DNA of 64,000 bases from Branchiostoma lanceolatum (lineage: Eukaryota; Chordata; Leptocardii; Amphioxiformes; Branchiostomatidae): NCBI RefSeq assembly GCF_035083965.1, contig NC_089725.1, positions 30,885,925 through 30,949,924 on the forward strand. The letters are read 5' to 3'. This document shows positions 1 to 20,342 of the stretch, piece by piece; the first letter of the stretch is position 1; each line of letters opens with the position of its first letter. The notes under the pieces were generated by a model, which made no database searches, was not told where the DNA came from, and worked only from the letters and a program-made list of their open reading frames with translations. Position numbers and translations under genes: made by a program.

Positions 1-44
1 ACTGTAGTACATGATTCCGAGCTGCAGCTGCCCCTCCACCCAGC
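1..44 (-). repeat. Partial second copy of SEL1L exon 12 donor end
   Basis: On the minus strand bases 44 to 1 encode [14 protein letters not shown], matching the end of exon 12 (198-240; [13 protein letters not shown]) with a few substitutions, and the copy again reaches the GT of a donor. It is cut by the window edge, so whether it is a lone fragment or part of another exon copy cannot be told. Confidence 0.75.
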
Positions 45-55
45 ACCGCTCGGCT

Positions 56-185
56 ATGTGCGTGTGTGTGTGCATGTGTGTGTGTATGTGTGCAAGTGTG
101 TGTGAACATGTGTGCATGCGTGTGTGTGCATGTGTGTGTGTGTGTGTGTGCATGTGCATGCATGTGTGTGTTATCGCGTGCATGC
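56..185. repeat. TG-rich microsatellite
   Basis: Imperfect TG/CATG repeat separating the two copies of the SEL1L exon 12 end, inside the SEL1L intron. Confidence 0.9.
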
Positions 186-192
186 ATATCTA

Positions 193-9535
<9,343 letters not shown>

Positions 9536-10308
9536 TTTGAAAGTTCCTAAGGCTTTTCCGTAGCAGCTGTGGCAAGATCGCACAGGTGAGGTTCCCTCTG
9601 GAGGGATAGAGACTCGCGTCCGACTCTGTCCGGTGGGGAGGGGGGCGAGCTCACTTCCTGGTTAGACAGTTTTCACGTACGAATCGAACCTTTGGGGCCG
9701 CTGTCGACGATCTTGTTAGAAAAAAAGACAACAGAAGAGAGTTTGTATTCTTAGGAGTACGTCAAACCCTTTTTCGATCCATTCCGTTGCGTCATGTTAG
9801 CTCTAACTCAAGCTAAACATCACAAACAACACGGGTCCGCCACGTATTTTTTGCAGACAGCTTTTCCGGTTGTAAGGCGCTCTCTGATTGGTCGGATCGA
9901 AAGGTGACCTTTCTGGTGGAACACGCGACCTTTCGGAGTATCGTTTAGCTCGAATGTTGTTGAAATAGTAGCTTTATATGCGAAATCTGTAGACTTTTGG
10001 AGAAAGACAAGACGATAATGAACAATTCTTGGGACAAATTGGCCAATCACAAGTTTCCTTACATAACATGCCATCACGCATGCGTGAACTCGATACACCG
10101 ATAACCTTTGACCTATTGTTCTGGCCTGAGTGGGAAAGTGATGAGAGGAGGGAAGATTCAGATTGCTGCAGTAAAAGTTTGAATCTATTAAACTCAGACA
10201 GCATTTCAGTGGGTATCTTGAGAATATTAACTCAAGTTTTCAGGATAGCGCAGAGTCAGCATCTCAAAAAAGTGCCACGCCCCAGAGTCACCCTGCAGCA
10301 TCAGCACC
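9536..10308. promoter_or_regulatory. Shared head-to-head promoter region of SEL1L and PGBD5
   Basis: The 773 bp between the two start codons must hold both promoters and 5'UTRs. It has an inverted CCAAT box at 9887-9891 (ATTGG on plus) suited to SEL1L, and a plus CCAAT at 10043-10047 with an adjoining ATTGG at 10038-10042. No clear TATA box stands out on either side. Transcription starts cannot be placed from sequence. Confidence 0.5.
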
Positions 10309-13300
10309 ATGGATGCTGAGGAGGAGCAGAGACGGGCGGGCGGCCTCCACCACCTCCTGCGACCCCCACCCAACCCGGCCGACCACGAGGGGCTCCAGAT
10401 CTCTGACGACATGTTCGGGGGGTCGGCCAGCTCCGATGACCCCTTCACCGGCTCCGAGATGGACCAGTCCGACGACTGCGCGGTACCTGGGGTGGAGGAG
10501 GAGGATTCTGAGGAGATAGGGGACGAGGATGAGGATGGGGGCGGGAAGGCTGACGACGGAGGGTGGACAGCTAACGTCGCTCACTTCGACCCGCCTTGTT
10601 TCAGCGACGGAGGGAAGGTCTGTCTGTATCTGTATATCTATAGTATATAGCCGGTATAACCTCCCTTTGGCATAGCACACAAGCTTCTGTATCTGTATAG
10701 CCAGTATAACTTCCTTTTGGCGTAACACACCAGCTTCCAAGCTGGTTACATTGAACGTCTTGTCACACGTTTACCTTTGCACATCTAACTGTAAGTGTTG
10801 TTTAAACTTAAAGCTACCTAGTGATGAGGATGCCCCAACTATACTTTGTGTCAACTCCACGATAGTTTGAGAGAATAACAAGTTTGTAAATACTTCAATC
10901 CTCGGTTGATGATACTGGTACTTGAAGGCATGCCACTTAGGGGTGGGTACCGGTACATAAAATTCAGGTCCGGTCCAGGTCCAGGTCCAGAGGGTCCGGT
11001 CCAGGTCCGGACCTGTACCTGTACCTGATTATAGTAGTGTCGCAGTACATCATATTTTGGAGAGCGAGACACACGTAAAAGTCTCCAAACGTCATGTCTG
11101 GAACGATATAATTTCTTAGGTTTGCACCTTGTCTCAAAATTATAACTATACTCTCCTCGCCGTCTGTTTACTCATCCTTTGAGTGTTTCTAGATATGATT
11201 CACAGCTAACGTCTTCCAAAACGACTCGTTAAATCTGTTGTTTTGTATTTTCTTAGACCAGTTATGTGGCCGCCTGCTGGTAGCTTGGTACTATGAATTT
11301 TCTAATCGGTCCATAGGCTGGTCCACTGATTTTTTACGGACCGTTTTTTTTGGACCGGTCCATTAAGAAATACCGGTTTTGTACCGGTCTTGACAGGTCG
11401 GACCGGTCCGGGACATGGCGCCAGACGCCCGGCCAATCGACTTCTTCCACACGCTGGTCCCGGAATCCGTCCTGAGCGGCATCGTCCAGCAGACCAACCG
11501 CTACGCCCACAAGTACCAGCTGAAGAACGGGCGCGACGAGGAGTGGCGTAACGTGGACCTGGCCGAGCTGAAGGTGCTGTGCTCTGTTGTGTCCTGATCA
11601 TGATGCTGCTTTAAATAAAGAGGGTATACATGGGGGGTCCCAACAACGCTTAACATTGAATTTAGAAGCTAAAATCAGATCAGGCAATTATGCAAAATTG
11701 GTCGCCTCACCATGAATTACGTAAGACGGTTTTCCTTACGAATTATGGGAAATCAAAATACGTTGCCTACGCTTTACGGAAAAGGGCATGTATTGTAGCT
11801 CCCCTTTAAAGAGGAGCCACAATATTGAAAAGTCGACAATACATAATACCTAATAATATACCCAAAAGTCAAGTTCTCACTTCTTTTGCATTAAGCCATC
11901 ATAGTTCAGGGCTCTCCCACGATTTGAAACTCACGCCATGCTGACAGCTACTTGACTGTCTGATTGTGACGTCATCATTTCTGATAAATTGTATGAATCG
12001 GTCTTTTCGACTTTAAATCTTAACTTTAGCTTAACAATACAATAAAATCTTTGTGAACTGACTACAGACCATTCTCTCTGCTTGCTACATACTATATCGC
12101 AGATTGATTTAAGTTACTTACATTGTATACTAGGAGTGATACAAGTTACTTAAGTCACAATGAATGTACAAGCTAATCAGGTGACAGTTATACGCCAAAA
12201 ATAATTACTCTTGAGCAACTGGATAGAATTTTGAAACAGTCAGACGATTCAGACAGCATCTACTGTCTTTCGTCAGTGACTAACGATATAGGACTGAGAA
12301 CACCAGGTTTTATACCAAAACTCTGAATAGGTATGTTAATGAGGTTAAGACAATTTAGGATGTCTTCAAGTAGGTGACAGTTATGTCTGATGAGAAAAAA
12401 AATGTGGATTCTGTGTGTCATCGTCTAGTTTGAACATATATAACATCTCTCTTTCTAATAGATATGAAATCTTTTCTATTTTCCAGGCGTTCATGGCCGT
12501 CTTCATGTATACTAGCATCGTGCACGGTATCTTCTCAGAGGATATCACGGCATTGTGGGAGGTCTGTATCTGTATAGCCGGTATAAGGAAAAACTCATTT
12601 TTGAACACATCAATTCTGGGTTAATAGCTCTCAGGTTCTTGAACTGATGACTATTTCTTGTTTTTATCTGAGCTGGTACTGCATGTAGATACTTTCTAGT
12701 CAGTACGTCCACCAGTTTACTATTGTATTTTGTACATCATGCATAGTCTGGACATTTTTCTTCTGTCTTCGAGTGATGCCCACTGTAGATCAGTTTTAAT
12801 TTTGATGATTCTAGCACCCCTGTCGTAGTTGTTCGTACAGAATCTGGCAGCTTGCATCTTAGCAGGCTAGTAATTAAATCGCGCTCATAGGGGCTGGCCT
12901 GACGGTTAGGGGCCCCTAGGGGGAAAGCGTTGTTAACCCCAGTCAGCCAGAGATGGTGTAAACACAGGCTACTTGGTTCTGTGCCCTTTCCAGGTCAACG
13001 AGATAACGTACAACCCCGTCATGGCGGGCATCATGACCCAGCGCCGGTTCCAGCGCATCCTGCGGTACTTCCACGTGGTGTCGTCCAGCGGCCAGCAGCA
13101 GAGCGACAGTCTGCGTAAGATCCGCCCCTTCCTCGATGCCGTGCAGAACTCCTTCCGGACGGAGTTCAAGACTGCTCAGGTGCCTGATAACTTTACTGTC
13201 AATGCAGAAATGTTCGCAGTGGTTTTGTATTCGCGGTTTTTGCAGTGAGCTCTTCAGCGCAAACTTAAAACCACTGCAAACTTTTACCCCAGCTATGACT

Positions 13301-16300
13301 ATAGCACTACTAATTTATAATTGTTTCAAACACAAATTTAAAACGACCGCGAACACTCCATTTTTTCCTTACAGCGAAATAAAAACCACGCAAACCTAGA
13401 TGCATTTACAGTAACTTTCAATTTGCTCTCATAATGTCAGAATCTTCTCACAAGATGCTTCATGTCTCTAATGGTCTAATTTCATGGCTAGAAATTCATC
13501 TTTGGCAATACTGTAGTTACGTACACTGGTGCACATAGCCTAGAAATTTAGGTGCACAGAAAAATTCATGGTACACAATATCAGATAAAGTACAAAACCT
13601 ACTCGTAGTTACAAATCTTGCTTAAGTTATTGCAATACAACAAAGATTCTATTAATTTTTCTGACACTTAATTTAGGAAGTCTTAAAGAATCTTACATGA
13701 TGTATATTAATTTTACAATGTTATTATAGTACCCTAAGGTACGTAACTCTTCATGAATATCTAGGTGCACTAAGGTGCCCCCACAGTCAAAAATTAAGAG
13801 CACAGCATCCTTCCACCTTTAACAATACATAGCTGCAGTGCAAAGTAGAATCAGTCAGGGTTGCCTTGAGGAAGGTGACAGGCGGGCCACCCAAACATGA
13901 TAACAGGATAAAAACATTGGTTGTGTGTAATTGTAAAGAACTTTTTTATCTTAGTGATACACCAACCCATAAAGTACCAACCCACAAACTACCCACAAAG
14001 GCATGATGGCAAATTTTGACCTCTTGGCTCTAGACCCACGTGATTCACGAGCCACCCCTGGAGGAGGAACCCATGATCTGGTCGCGTCGCCTGGAGAGGA
14101 GACGGCGCAAGATGAAACGGTTCAACCTGTGGGCGCGGCAGTGCACAGCTACAGGCTTCATCTCGCAGGTAAGCTACAGGCTTCATCTCACAGGTAAGCT
14201 ACAGGCTTCATCTCACAGGTAAGCTACAGGCTTCATCTCACAGGTAAGCTACAGGCTTCATCTCACAGGTAAGCTACAGGCTTCATCTCACAGGTAAGCT
14301 ACAGGCTTCATCTCACAGGTAAGCTACAGGCTTCATCTCACAGGTAAAACACAGGGTTGCTCCTATATTAATTATACTGCTGCTTCTCCCTTTAAGTTAC
14401 CCGTCCAAAAGACTACCTCTCGAAAGAAAAGGGTACCAACTTTTTGTTTTGACTATGTTATCTAAAACATAAACTTTCAAAGTTGGCCTGAATTTCTGTA
14501 TTGTATGTTTGTCAAAGTTTGAAGTAATATGTATGGGATAGAAAGAAGTTCAATTTCACATTATGGTCATATCACAAAGAGACCATTTTGGAGAGACCTG
14601 TCTACAACGCCATGGAGGATTGATTGTGTGTTACACCGAATAGCAGTTATACCGGCTACAGATACAGATATAGATTGATAAACACAATTTGATATTTACT
14701 AGATCCACATCAAGAACAAGAGCTCTTGCTAAAATTTAAGCATATGGTTGTGGATAGAGAACATTTTTATTCAGTAAGTCTCCGACCTCTATGAAAGCGC
14801 GGCCCTGATGGCCGAATAGTGCATTTTCGAGGCTAAATAAAGGCACAAACAAACAAACCTGATGAAATGACTATTCTGCTTTTCCAGATCCACATCCGTG
14901 TGAAGGACAAGAGCGACAGCCTGACTCACCACGAGAAGGGGTACGCCATCGCCCGCGCCCTCTGCTCCAACCTGGTCGGCTCCGGGCGGAACCATGTCGT
15001 GTTCTGCGTGCCGCCGCACACCAGCCTGCGACTGTTCCGCGAGCTCGAGTCCCACGGCGTCTACGGCTGCGGCGTGGTCACAGACGCCAAGCACACCGAC
15101 TGCGAGGGGCTGCCCGCCAGCGTTCTCGCCAAGCCTCCGGCAGCCCTGCGCAAGTACGACAGCGTCATCCGCACCAAGGGCAGGTCTGTTTGTTTGTTTG
15201 TTTGTTTGTTTGTTTGTTTCTTTAGAATATCTTACTTACATCTTACATCTTCCTCAGGTAGGCCTTTAGGGCCTGTCAGTGTTAGTTGAGAGCATCGTCT
15301 TCTCCATTCTTTTCAGTCTCCTCCTCAAGTCTGTCTATTCTGCCCAGTCTGTACTTTGTTAATGTTTCTTGTATGTTGTTATTCCACCTTTTCCTGGATC
15401 TGCCAAGAGTGCGCTTGCCTATTGGTTTGTATCTGAATGCAATCTTTGGGATTCTTTCATCCTCCATTCTTTCAACATGCCCTATAGGTAGTTATCTAAG
15501 GGCTTTTATTAGAATCTCAATTTTAGCTAGTCACAGCTGGTAAGGCTGCCTCCAAGATCTTGGTTAAATGCTATTTCAAGTATTTTTTAAATCTTCTTTT
15601 TGCAGGTATTCCGCCGTGTTGTGGAACGCGCGTCACGACCCGTTCCGGCTGGTGACGAACGCGTTCTCGCCGACGGCGCGAGGGAAGCTGGTGGTGAAGA
15701 AGAGCCGCAGGCCTGACCAGGAGCTGCCGTGTCCCGAAGCAGTGCAGGCCTTCCAGGTGGGCTGTTTCTTCCTTCCTTCCTTCCTTCCTTCCTTCCTTCC
15801 TTCCTTCCTTCCTTCCTTCCTTCCTTCCTTCCTTCCTTCCTTCCTTCCTTCCTTCCTTCCTTCCTTCCTTCCTTCCTTCCTTCCTTCCTTTCTTTCTTTC
15901 TTTCTTTCTTTTGCGGCACAGGGGCACGGGAGAAGCTGGGCGAAAACTCAGAGCTGTCTTCCTGCTTTGTTCCAGAATCACATAGAATACATCGACAAGT
16001 ACAGCAAGAAGTTTTTGAATGATTGGATGCAATCACTGCCTGGTGCTCCACATTGTACTGTGTTGTTGCAATCCACATTAACCCAAAGATTTCGTCCTGC
16101 TCTGTTCAAGAACCACATCAAGTACATCGACATTAGTACAAGAAGTTCCTTGATGATTAGTTGAATCCAATGCTCAGCATTCTGTGTTGTATAGAATATG
16201 TTTTGTTATGTGTGGTGCACAACACCAGTACTCGCTGCCTAGTGCTCCATGTTGTATTGTGTTGCAGTCCACATAAACTCAAAGATTTCGTCCTCCTCTG

Positions 16301-16558
16301 TTCCAGAACCACATCAAGTACATCGACAAGTACAACGAGAAGTTTGCGTTCTACATCATCTCCTACAAGCCCAGCAAGACGTGGCAGCAGCTGTTCTGGA
16401 CCGTGCTCAGCCTGGCCATGAACAACGCCTACGTCATGTACAAGCTGTCCCCGGCGTACGCCCGCTCACGGCTCAGCCGCAACGACTTCGGGGCCGAGCT
16501 GCTGCAGGCCATGGCCGGGCCGTACTTCCAGGAGCCCGCCACGCAGGGCGAGGAGTAG
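10309..16558 (+). CDS. PGBD5: PGBD5, domesticated piggyBac transposase-derived protein
   Basis: Eight exons with continuous phase: 10309-10617, 11397-11573, 12487-12561, 12994-13179, 14034-14168, 14888-15183, 15606-15756, 16307-16558 (TAG stop), 526 aa, close to the roughly 524 aa I recall for human PGBD5. The start ATG at 10309 has a good Kozak context (caccATGG). The first 103 residues are acidic and low complexity; the piggyBac (DDE_Tnp_1_7) core follows from exon 2 (PIDFFHTLVPESVLSGIVQQ). Landmarks are RRFQRILRYFHVV, TSLRLFRELESHGVYGCGVV, and CPEAVQAFQ followed by a WQQLFWTVLSLAMNNAYVMY segment. The usual first catalytic Asp block aligns by eye to IHEPPLEEEPMIW and the second to FCVPPHTSLRLF, so both Asp appear replaced; an Asp remains in KYIDKYNEKF. 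Pro-cysteine-rich C-terminal zinc finger is absent. A recent transposon copy would be intronless and flanked by TTAA ends, which are not seen. PGBD5 in vertebrates is neurally expressed; function here is inferred from the family only. Confidence 0.88.
10618..10740 (-). mobile_element. Antisense LINE tails at start of PGBD5 intron 1
   Basis: The intron opens GTCTGTCTGTATCTG and passes into ATAGCCGGTATAACCTCC and GTAACACACCAGCTT, the reverse complement of the LINE tail at 3063-3154. Two copies are in a row. Confidence 0.75.
10938..11390. mobile_element. hAT-type MITE, 3'-truncated, in PGBD5 intron 1
   Basis: It starts TAGGGGTGGGTACCGGTAC and follows the complete copy at 24925-25387 closely until GGTTTTGTACCG. 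The last 30 or so bases and the right terminal repeat are missing. The break lies about 8 bp before the exon 2 acceptor. Confidence 0.85.
12562..12595 (-). mobile_element. Antisense LINE tail at start of PGBD5 intron 3
   Basis: The donor GTCTGTATCTGTATAGCCGG is itself the reverse complement of the LINE (GATACA)n tail; the copy is only about 30 bp. Confidence 0.65.
13194..13413. mobile_element. 220 bp MITE, CTGTAAATGCAGAAATGTTCG family
   Basis: Terminal inverted repeats TACTGTMAATGCAGAAATGT; TA at both ends suggests a Tc1/mariner-type element. It begins 14 bp after the exon 4 donor. A relative lies at 44195-44407. Confidence 0.85.
14145..14345 (+). repeat. 25 bp minisatellite of PGBD5 exon 5 donor boundary
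   Basis: Eight head-to-tail copies of AGCTACAGGCTTCATCTCRC followed by AGGTA. The first copy is the real exon end (CAG|GTAAGC at 14169); each later copy retains CAG|GTAA. Confidence 0.95.
14634..14680 (+). mobile_element. LINE 3' tail fragment
   Basis: TTATACCGGCTACAGATACA with the preceding TTACACCGAATAGCAG is the same tail as at 3063-3154. Confidence 0.6.
15184..15480 (-). mobile_element. Non-LTR retroelement ORF2 C-terminal fragment in PGBD5 intron 6
   Basis: Minus frame 15467-15282 contains GKRTLGRSRKRWNNNIQE, the terminal motif of many endonuclease/RT retroelements. Its (CAAA)n tail, seen as (TTTG)n on plus at 15186-15218, abuts the exon 6 donor. Confidence 0.75.
15768..15910. repeat. 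(TTCC)n then (TTTC)n microsatellite
   Basis: Pure TTCC tetranucleotide repeat followed by TTTC units, starting 12 bp after the exon 7 donor of PGBD5. The long Pro/Ser/Leu or Glu/Gly/Arg reading frames across it are artefacts. Confidence 0.97.
15940..16306 (+). repeat. Two upstream copies of PGBD5 exon 8 acceptor boundary
   Basis: Copies begin at 15976 (AATCACATAGAATACATCGA) and 16111 (AACCACATCAAGTACATCGA). Each is preceded by CTGTTCMAG and pyrimidines like the real acceptor before 16307. They carry 40-50 bp of exon 8 then diverge. Confidence 0.88.
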
Positions 16559-19330
16559 CGAGCTTTATCATTCCAACCTATAATCTGTTGCTGTGTTGGG
16601 ACTCTGGACAAGTGACTCCCCTTTTACCCTTAAATCTGATCTGGAGGCATACCTCCCTTAAGGTGGCACACCCCAGTTTATTTGGGATTTCAATTGATGC
16701 CCATTAACAATACTTTCAATTTGTATCCTGTCATCAGTATATTTTCATTCCTTCTATTACTTTATGGGAAAGCTCCCCTTGACTCTCTGACCATTTCCTG
16801 CCAGACGCAGTTGGACATCTTACCCTTCTGCCCCTTATATCCCCTTCTGATCTGCAGGCCTGACAATGCTTACTTTAACTGCCGATTCTCTGAGTCGCAT
16901 CCTGTAATCATTATATTTTCATTCCCTCTAGTACTTCATGGGAAAGCTGCCCTTGACTTACTGACCATTTCCTGCCAGAGTCAGACATAGGTTATCCCTA
17001 ATCTCCAAGCAGATCTAATGGTGGCAAAGAGAAGACCGTATCCAACTGGCAAAAGGAGTTTTCATATACATGTAGCCACCTTTCACTGGGACACTGTCTT
17101 GGCTTCTGATAATTGACCCAGATAAGTACCTAATTAATAATTAATAATATAAGTTACTGAGCTTCCATTCTTTGGGAGTTCAGTCTTAGCCGACTCTTCG
17201 GGTTATGTAGTTCAGAATGATATTTTGAACTTTCAATGATGATATGATTTGCAACTTTGTGCCAGAATTAGAGAAAGTTAAGTTGCAAATTTTGGCATTG
17301 CCCATTATACTTTATATGTTTGGCAGCTACGACATCATGCTTTTGTTTTGGTTTCTCTTTTTTGTAGATCCACTGGAGGACTTGTCACTTCCAAGAAATC
17401 TTAGTTTTCCAAATGTTCAATCATGTTTTCAAAAACTTACTAAAACAGATATTACATATTGTAATTATGTTGGCTCCATGCTTTCATATGAGGAAGAGCA
17501 AGAAGCCAGTTGCAATATCATAGATAACGTGTATACAAATATCAATGTTTGAATCCATGTCATTGCAATGTTTGCGTACAGTTATGAGGAAAATATTGGT
17601 CAAATATGTTCTATTTTTGCAGATAGCATCCATATATTAGAGGTATCTTAGAGGTTTTATTTTTGTAAACACATTTATATACATTATATGTTATGACTTG
17701 AAGGTTCTTTTGGGGGTTCAGTCTCAGGACACTCAACAGAGCTGGCATATACAGGTTAGTGCAGGTAAAACTGGAGCTGTGCAGGTGTTTCTGATGCCTA
17801 CCTGCACCTAACCTGCACTGGTCCATGTACTGGGTATATACAGGTTAGTGCAGGTAAAATTGGAGCTGTGCAGGTGTTTCTGATGTCTACCTGCACCTAA
17901 CCTGTGCTAGGTACATAAGTTTATGTGGATTTGAATAGAGAATTAAAATAACTTCTTACAGTTGCCAGCTAGACCCATACTTCTTGTAACTCAGCAGTGG
18001 TGCAAAGCTTGTCTATAATAGTGTAGGTGATTTAAAAAACATTAATGTACACATAGCAGAAAAAAATACTTCAAGCCCTGCTGTTGCAAGAATATGTAGT
18101 CTTCCATTGTTGTGTGCTACTAGGGCTTTCAGGCTGTACATGTGTCTAATGACAATGTTTAAGGTGATCTACGTAGAAAACACATTTGTTTAAAAGACGA
18201 GTTGATTTCAGTCACACCATTTTAGTTTCTTGGTTAGCGGAATTTTATAAAAAATGCTAAGTTGGAAAATCAACAGGAAAACAGAATCTCAGAGGAAAGT
18301 CTGTACTTTGGTGCACAAAAGTTTCAGGGAGTGATCAGGGTCAGGTGCAAGTTTTCACCCCAGCCTTCTGTTTTCATGATTTTTTTGTTGCTAAAATTTA
18401 GAAAAAAAATCTGTTAACCAAGAAATAAATTGGTGAGGCCTAAGAGTAGAATAGGTAATCGATGAAGGAGAGAAAAAACAGTGTTTGTTACATAGGAGTG
18501 TATTGTCCTGCCTGGTGCTACAACATAAATGTCTCCCATTGTTTGACATCACAGTGTGCAAAGTGTCATGCATGTCAGAGGTCTTACTTGTACTTAAACA
18601 CTGAATGAGATTAAGTGTACTGCATGGGCTGATGATAACAAAGGCTAGCTGTGGTGATAGATATCTATGTACATATTGGTGATAACAGCATACAAACACA
18701 TCTACCTAAAGTGTATAAATGTACTGTACTACTAGCAAAGGGAAGATCAGGAGACAGACTCTTGCCACAAAGTCCATGAAACCATAAACTATGGACTGTG
18801 TTAACATTGTATGTAATTATACAGTATTTGTAGAATTGTCATCACCCAATAGGAAGATAGGAACTTCAGGTACAAAGCCTTGTATGCCATGTTGCTATGT
18901 CTTGTTTGGAACAGCACTTCTCTTGATAGGAACAACCTTGTAAAATGGTGTCATTTCTAAAGGTAGCTAGCTAGGAAGTAAGAAACATTGTTCTGAATGA
19001 TGTACTGTATGTGATCACTAAATGGTGCTAGAATTGTCAGAAACTGCAAGGTAGAAACCCAGGCTTGTCAGTGCCAGGCGTCAGTGTATACTCCTTACAA
19101 GTACAATACTAATACTATAATAGAAACATTGGAGAAACACATTGTGTAGGAATGTATAAATGTAGTGCAATGTGTTTGTTGAAAATGAGCCATTGTATTT
19201 CGAAGTAGAAGGCTTTGTAGTCAAGTCATGAAGATGTTGTGATGACAGCACACTTTCTCTGCTGATGTCTTACACATCTGAACGTCTTGTTCAGTTGCTT
19301 TGACTAAGGAAATTTACTGTGGACAGATAT
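16559..19330. other. Gene-free repeat-bearing stretch after PGBD5
   Basis: Probably the PGBD5 3'UTR at first, then non-coding DNA. It contains a direct duplication of about 175 bp (16728-16800 repeated at 16903-16980), a pair of roughly 90 bp repeats (17740-17825, 17837-17910) whose CAGGTTAGTGCAGG and CCTGCACCTAACCTG blocks are complementary, and a MITE at 18209. Frames such as 17244-17552 show no recognisable protein. Confidence 0.6.
18209..18442. mobile_element. MITE, GGCCACACCAATTTA family (diverged)
   Basis: Left end TCACACCATTTTAGTTTCTTGG and right end CCAAGAAATAAATTGGTGAGG match the family at 42020 and 44452, with a different, longer centre. Confidence 0.7.
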
Positions 19331-19455
19331 TCTCCAAGCAGAGGTTTCGGTCGAGTAGGGTAGGAGTGTCCGGGATTTTTTCACGTCTGAAGGGAGACAG
19401 ACGTAAAAAATCCCGGACACTTCTACCCTACTCGACCGAAACCTCTGCTTGGAGA
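19331..19455. mobile_element. Near-perfect palindromic MITE, TCTCCAAGCAGA ends
   Basis: Arms of more than 50 bp starting TCTCCAAGCAGAGGTTTCGG are almost perfectly complementary, leaving a loop of a few bases. GTGGACAGATA occurs just outside both ends. Confidence 0.9.
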
Positions 19456-19754
19456 ATAGTGGACAGATACATACAAACCATAGCAGAGTTTGAGTCATGA
19501 TCTCTTGATCAAGACTGAATAAAATACAACTGTCACAGTCAGATGCTGCTTTTTTATTGAATAAGTAAAAATATCTTTATTGCACATTTTTGCCACACCG
19601 GACTAAGCACAGGCCACAACAAAGGTATGCTCAGAGTTAATGAATACAAGGTACACTAGTTTACACTAGCATTAGAAAGGCTACATTCTTTCCGTGTGAT
19701 TGTAGTTTAAAGTTCCGTGGGAAAGTGCAGCCAGCAATTTGAGAAGCCAGGTAT

Positions 19755-20115
19755 GTTGATGATTCAACTCAATGTGCTAATATCATATCAAACCTTCAAA
19801 TTCCCTATCTACGTATACATATTAATTCCTAGCTGGATGCTTAAGCTGATAATTCAACTCATGAGTATGCTAATATCATATCAAACCTTCAAATTCCATA
19901 TCTACGTATACATATTAATTCCTAGCTGGATGCTTAAGTTGATAATTCAACTCATGAGTATGCTAATATCATATCAAACCTTCAAATTCCATATCTACGT
20001 ATACATATTTATTCCTAGCTGGATGCTTAAGTTGATAATTCAACTCATGAGTATGCTAATATCATATCAAACCTTCAAATGCCATATCTGCATATACGTA
20101 TCTACTAGCTGGATG
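19755..20115 (+). repeat. About 92 bp tandem repeat, four copies
   Basis: Units contain GATAATTCAACTCATGAGTA and CCTAGCTGGATGCTTAAG, starting near 19757, 19849, 19940 and 20034. It lies just upstream of the copy A promoter. Confidence 0.9.
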
Positions 20116-20240
20116 CTAAACTAAAACTGGTTAGCTGGACGATTCTTCAGGGCGGGCTATGGCAGAGAGTGATACACAAGATTTGCAGGTAAGGCCGTGA
20201 TCAGAGATCGACCAGCCGTGCGTGACTTGTGTCACAGACA

Positions 20241-20342
20241 GGTGAGGGGGCGGAGCTCACCTGTTCGTCACGTCTCCCCGACTTGGGTCTTCTTACCTGT
20301 CCCAGGCGAACACCAGACTCGTCTTTTTAACATGTCTGACAG
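20241..20342 (+). promoter_or_regulatory. GC-box promoter and 5' exon of copy A
   Basis: GGGGGCGGAGC at 20246-20256, followed by ACCTGT and, about 75 bp on, AACATGTCTGACAG|GTGAGT with the donor at 20343. The same order (GGGGGCGGAGC, ACCTGT, AACATGTCCGACAG|GTACGT) occurs on the minus strand before copy B. Conservation of both in duplicated genes supports a real promoter and first exon. The GC box is an Sp1/KLF-type site. Confidence 0.6.

Noticed and set aside
9836-9891. ER stress element (CCAAT-N9-CCACG) in the SEL1L promoter
   Set aside because: A CCAAT (minus, 9887-9891) exists, but the bases nine positions on are CCTTA, and the CCACG at 9839 is in the wrong place and orientation.
14145-14345. 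CRISPR-like array of short identical repeats
   Set aside because: The 25 bp units are directly adjacent with no unique spacers, in a eukaryotic intron; it is a minisatellite of an exon boundary.
15571-16164. Long Pro/Ser/Leu and Lys/Glu/Gly reading frames
   Set aside because: They are translations of the TTCC microsatellite.
17244-17552. 102-codon frame as a gene
   Set aside because: No recognisable domain, A/T-rich composition like its surroundings, and no splice or duplicate support.
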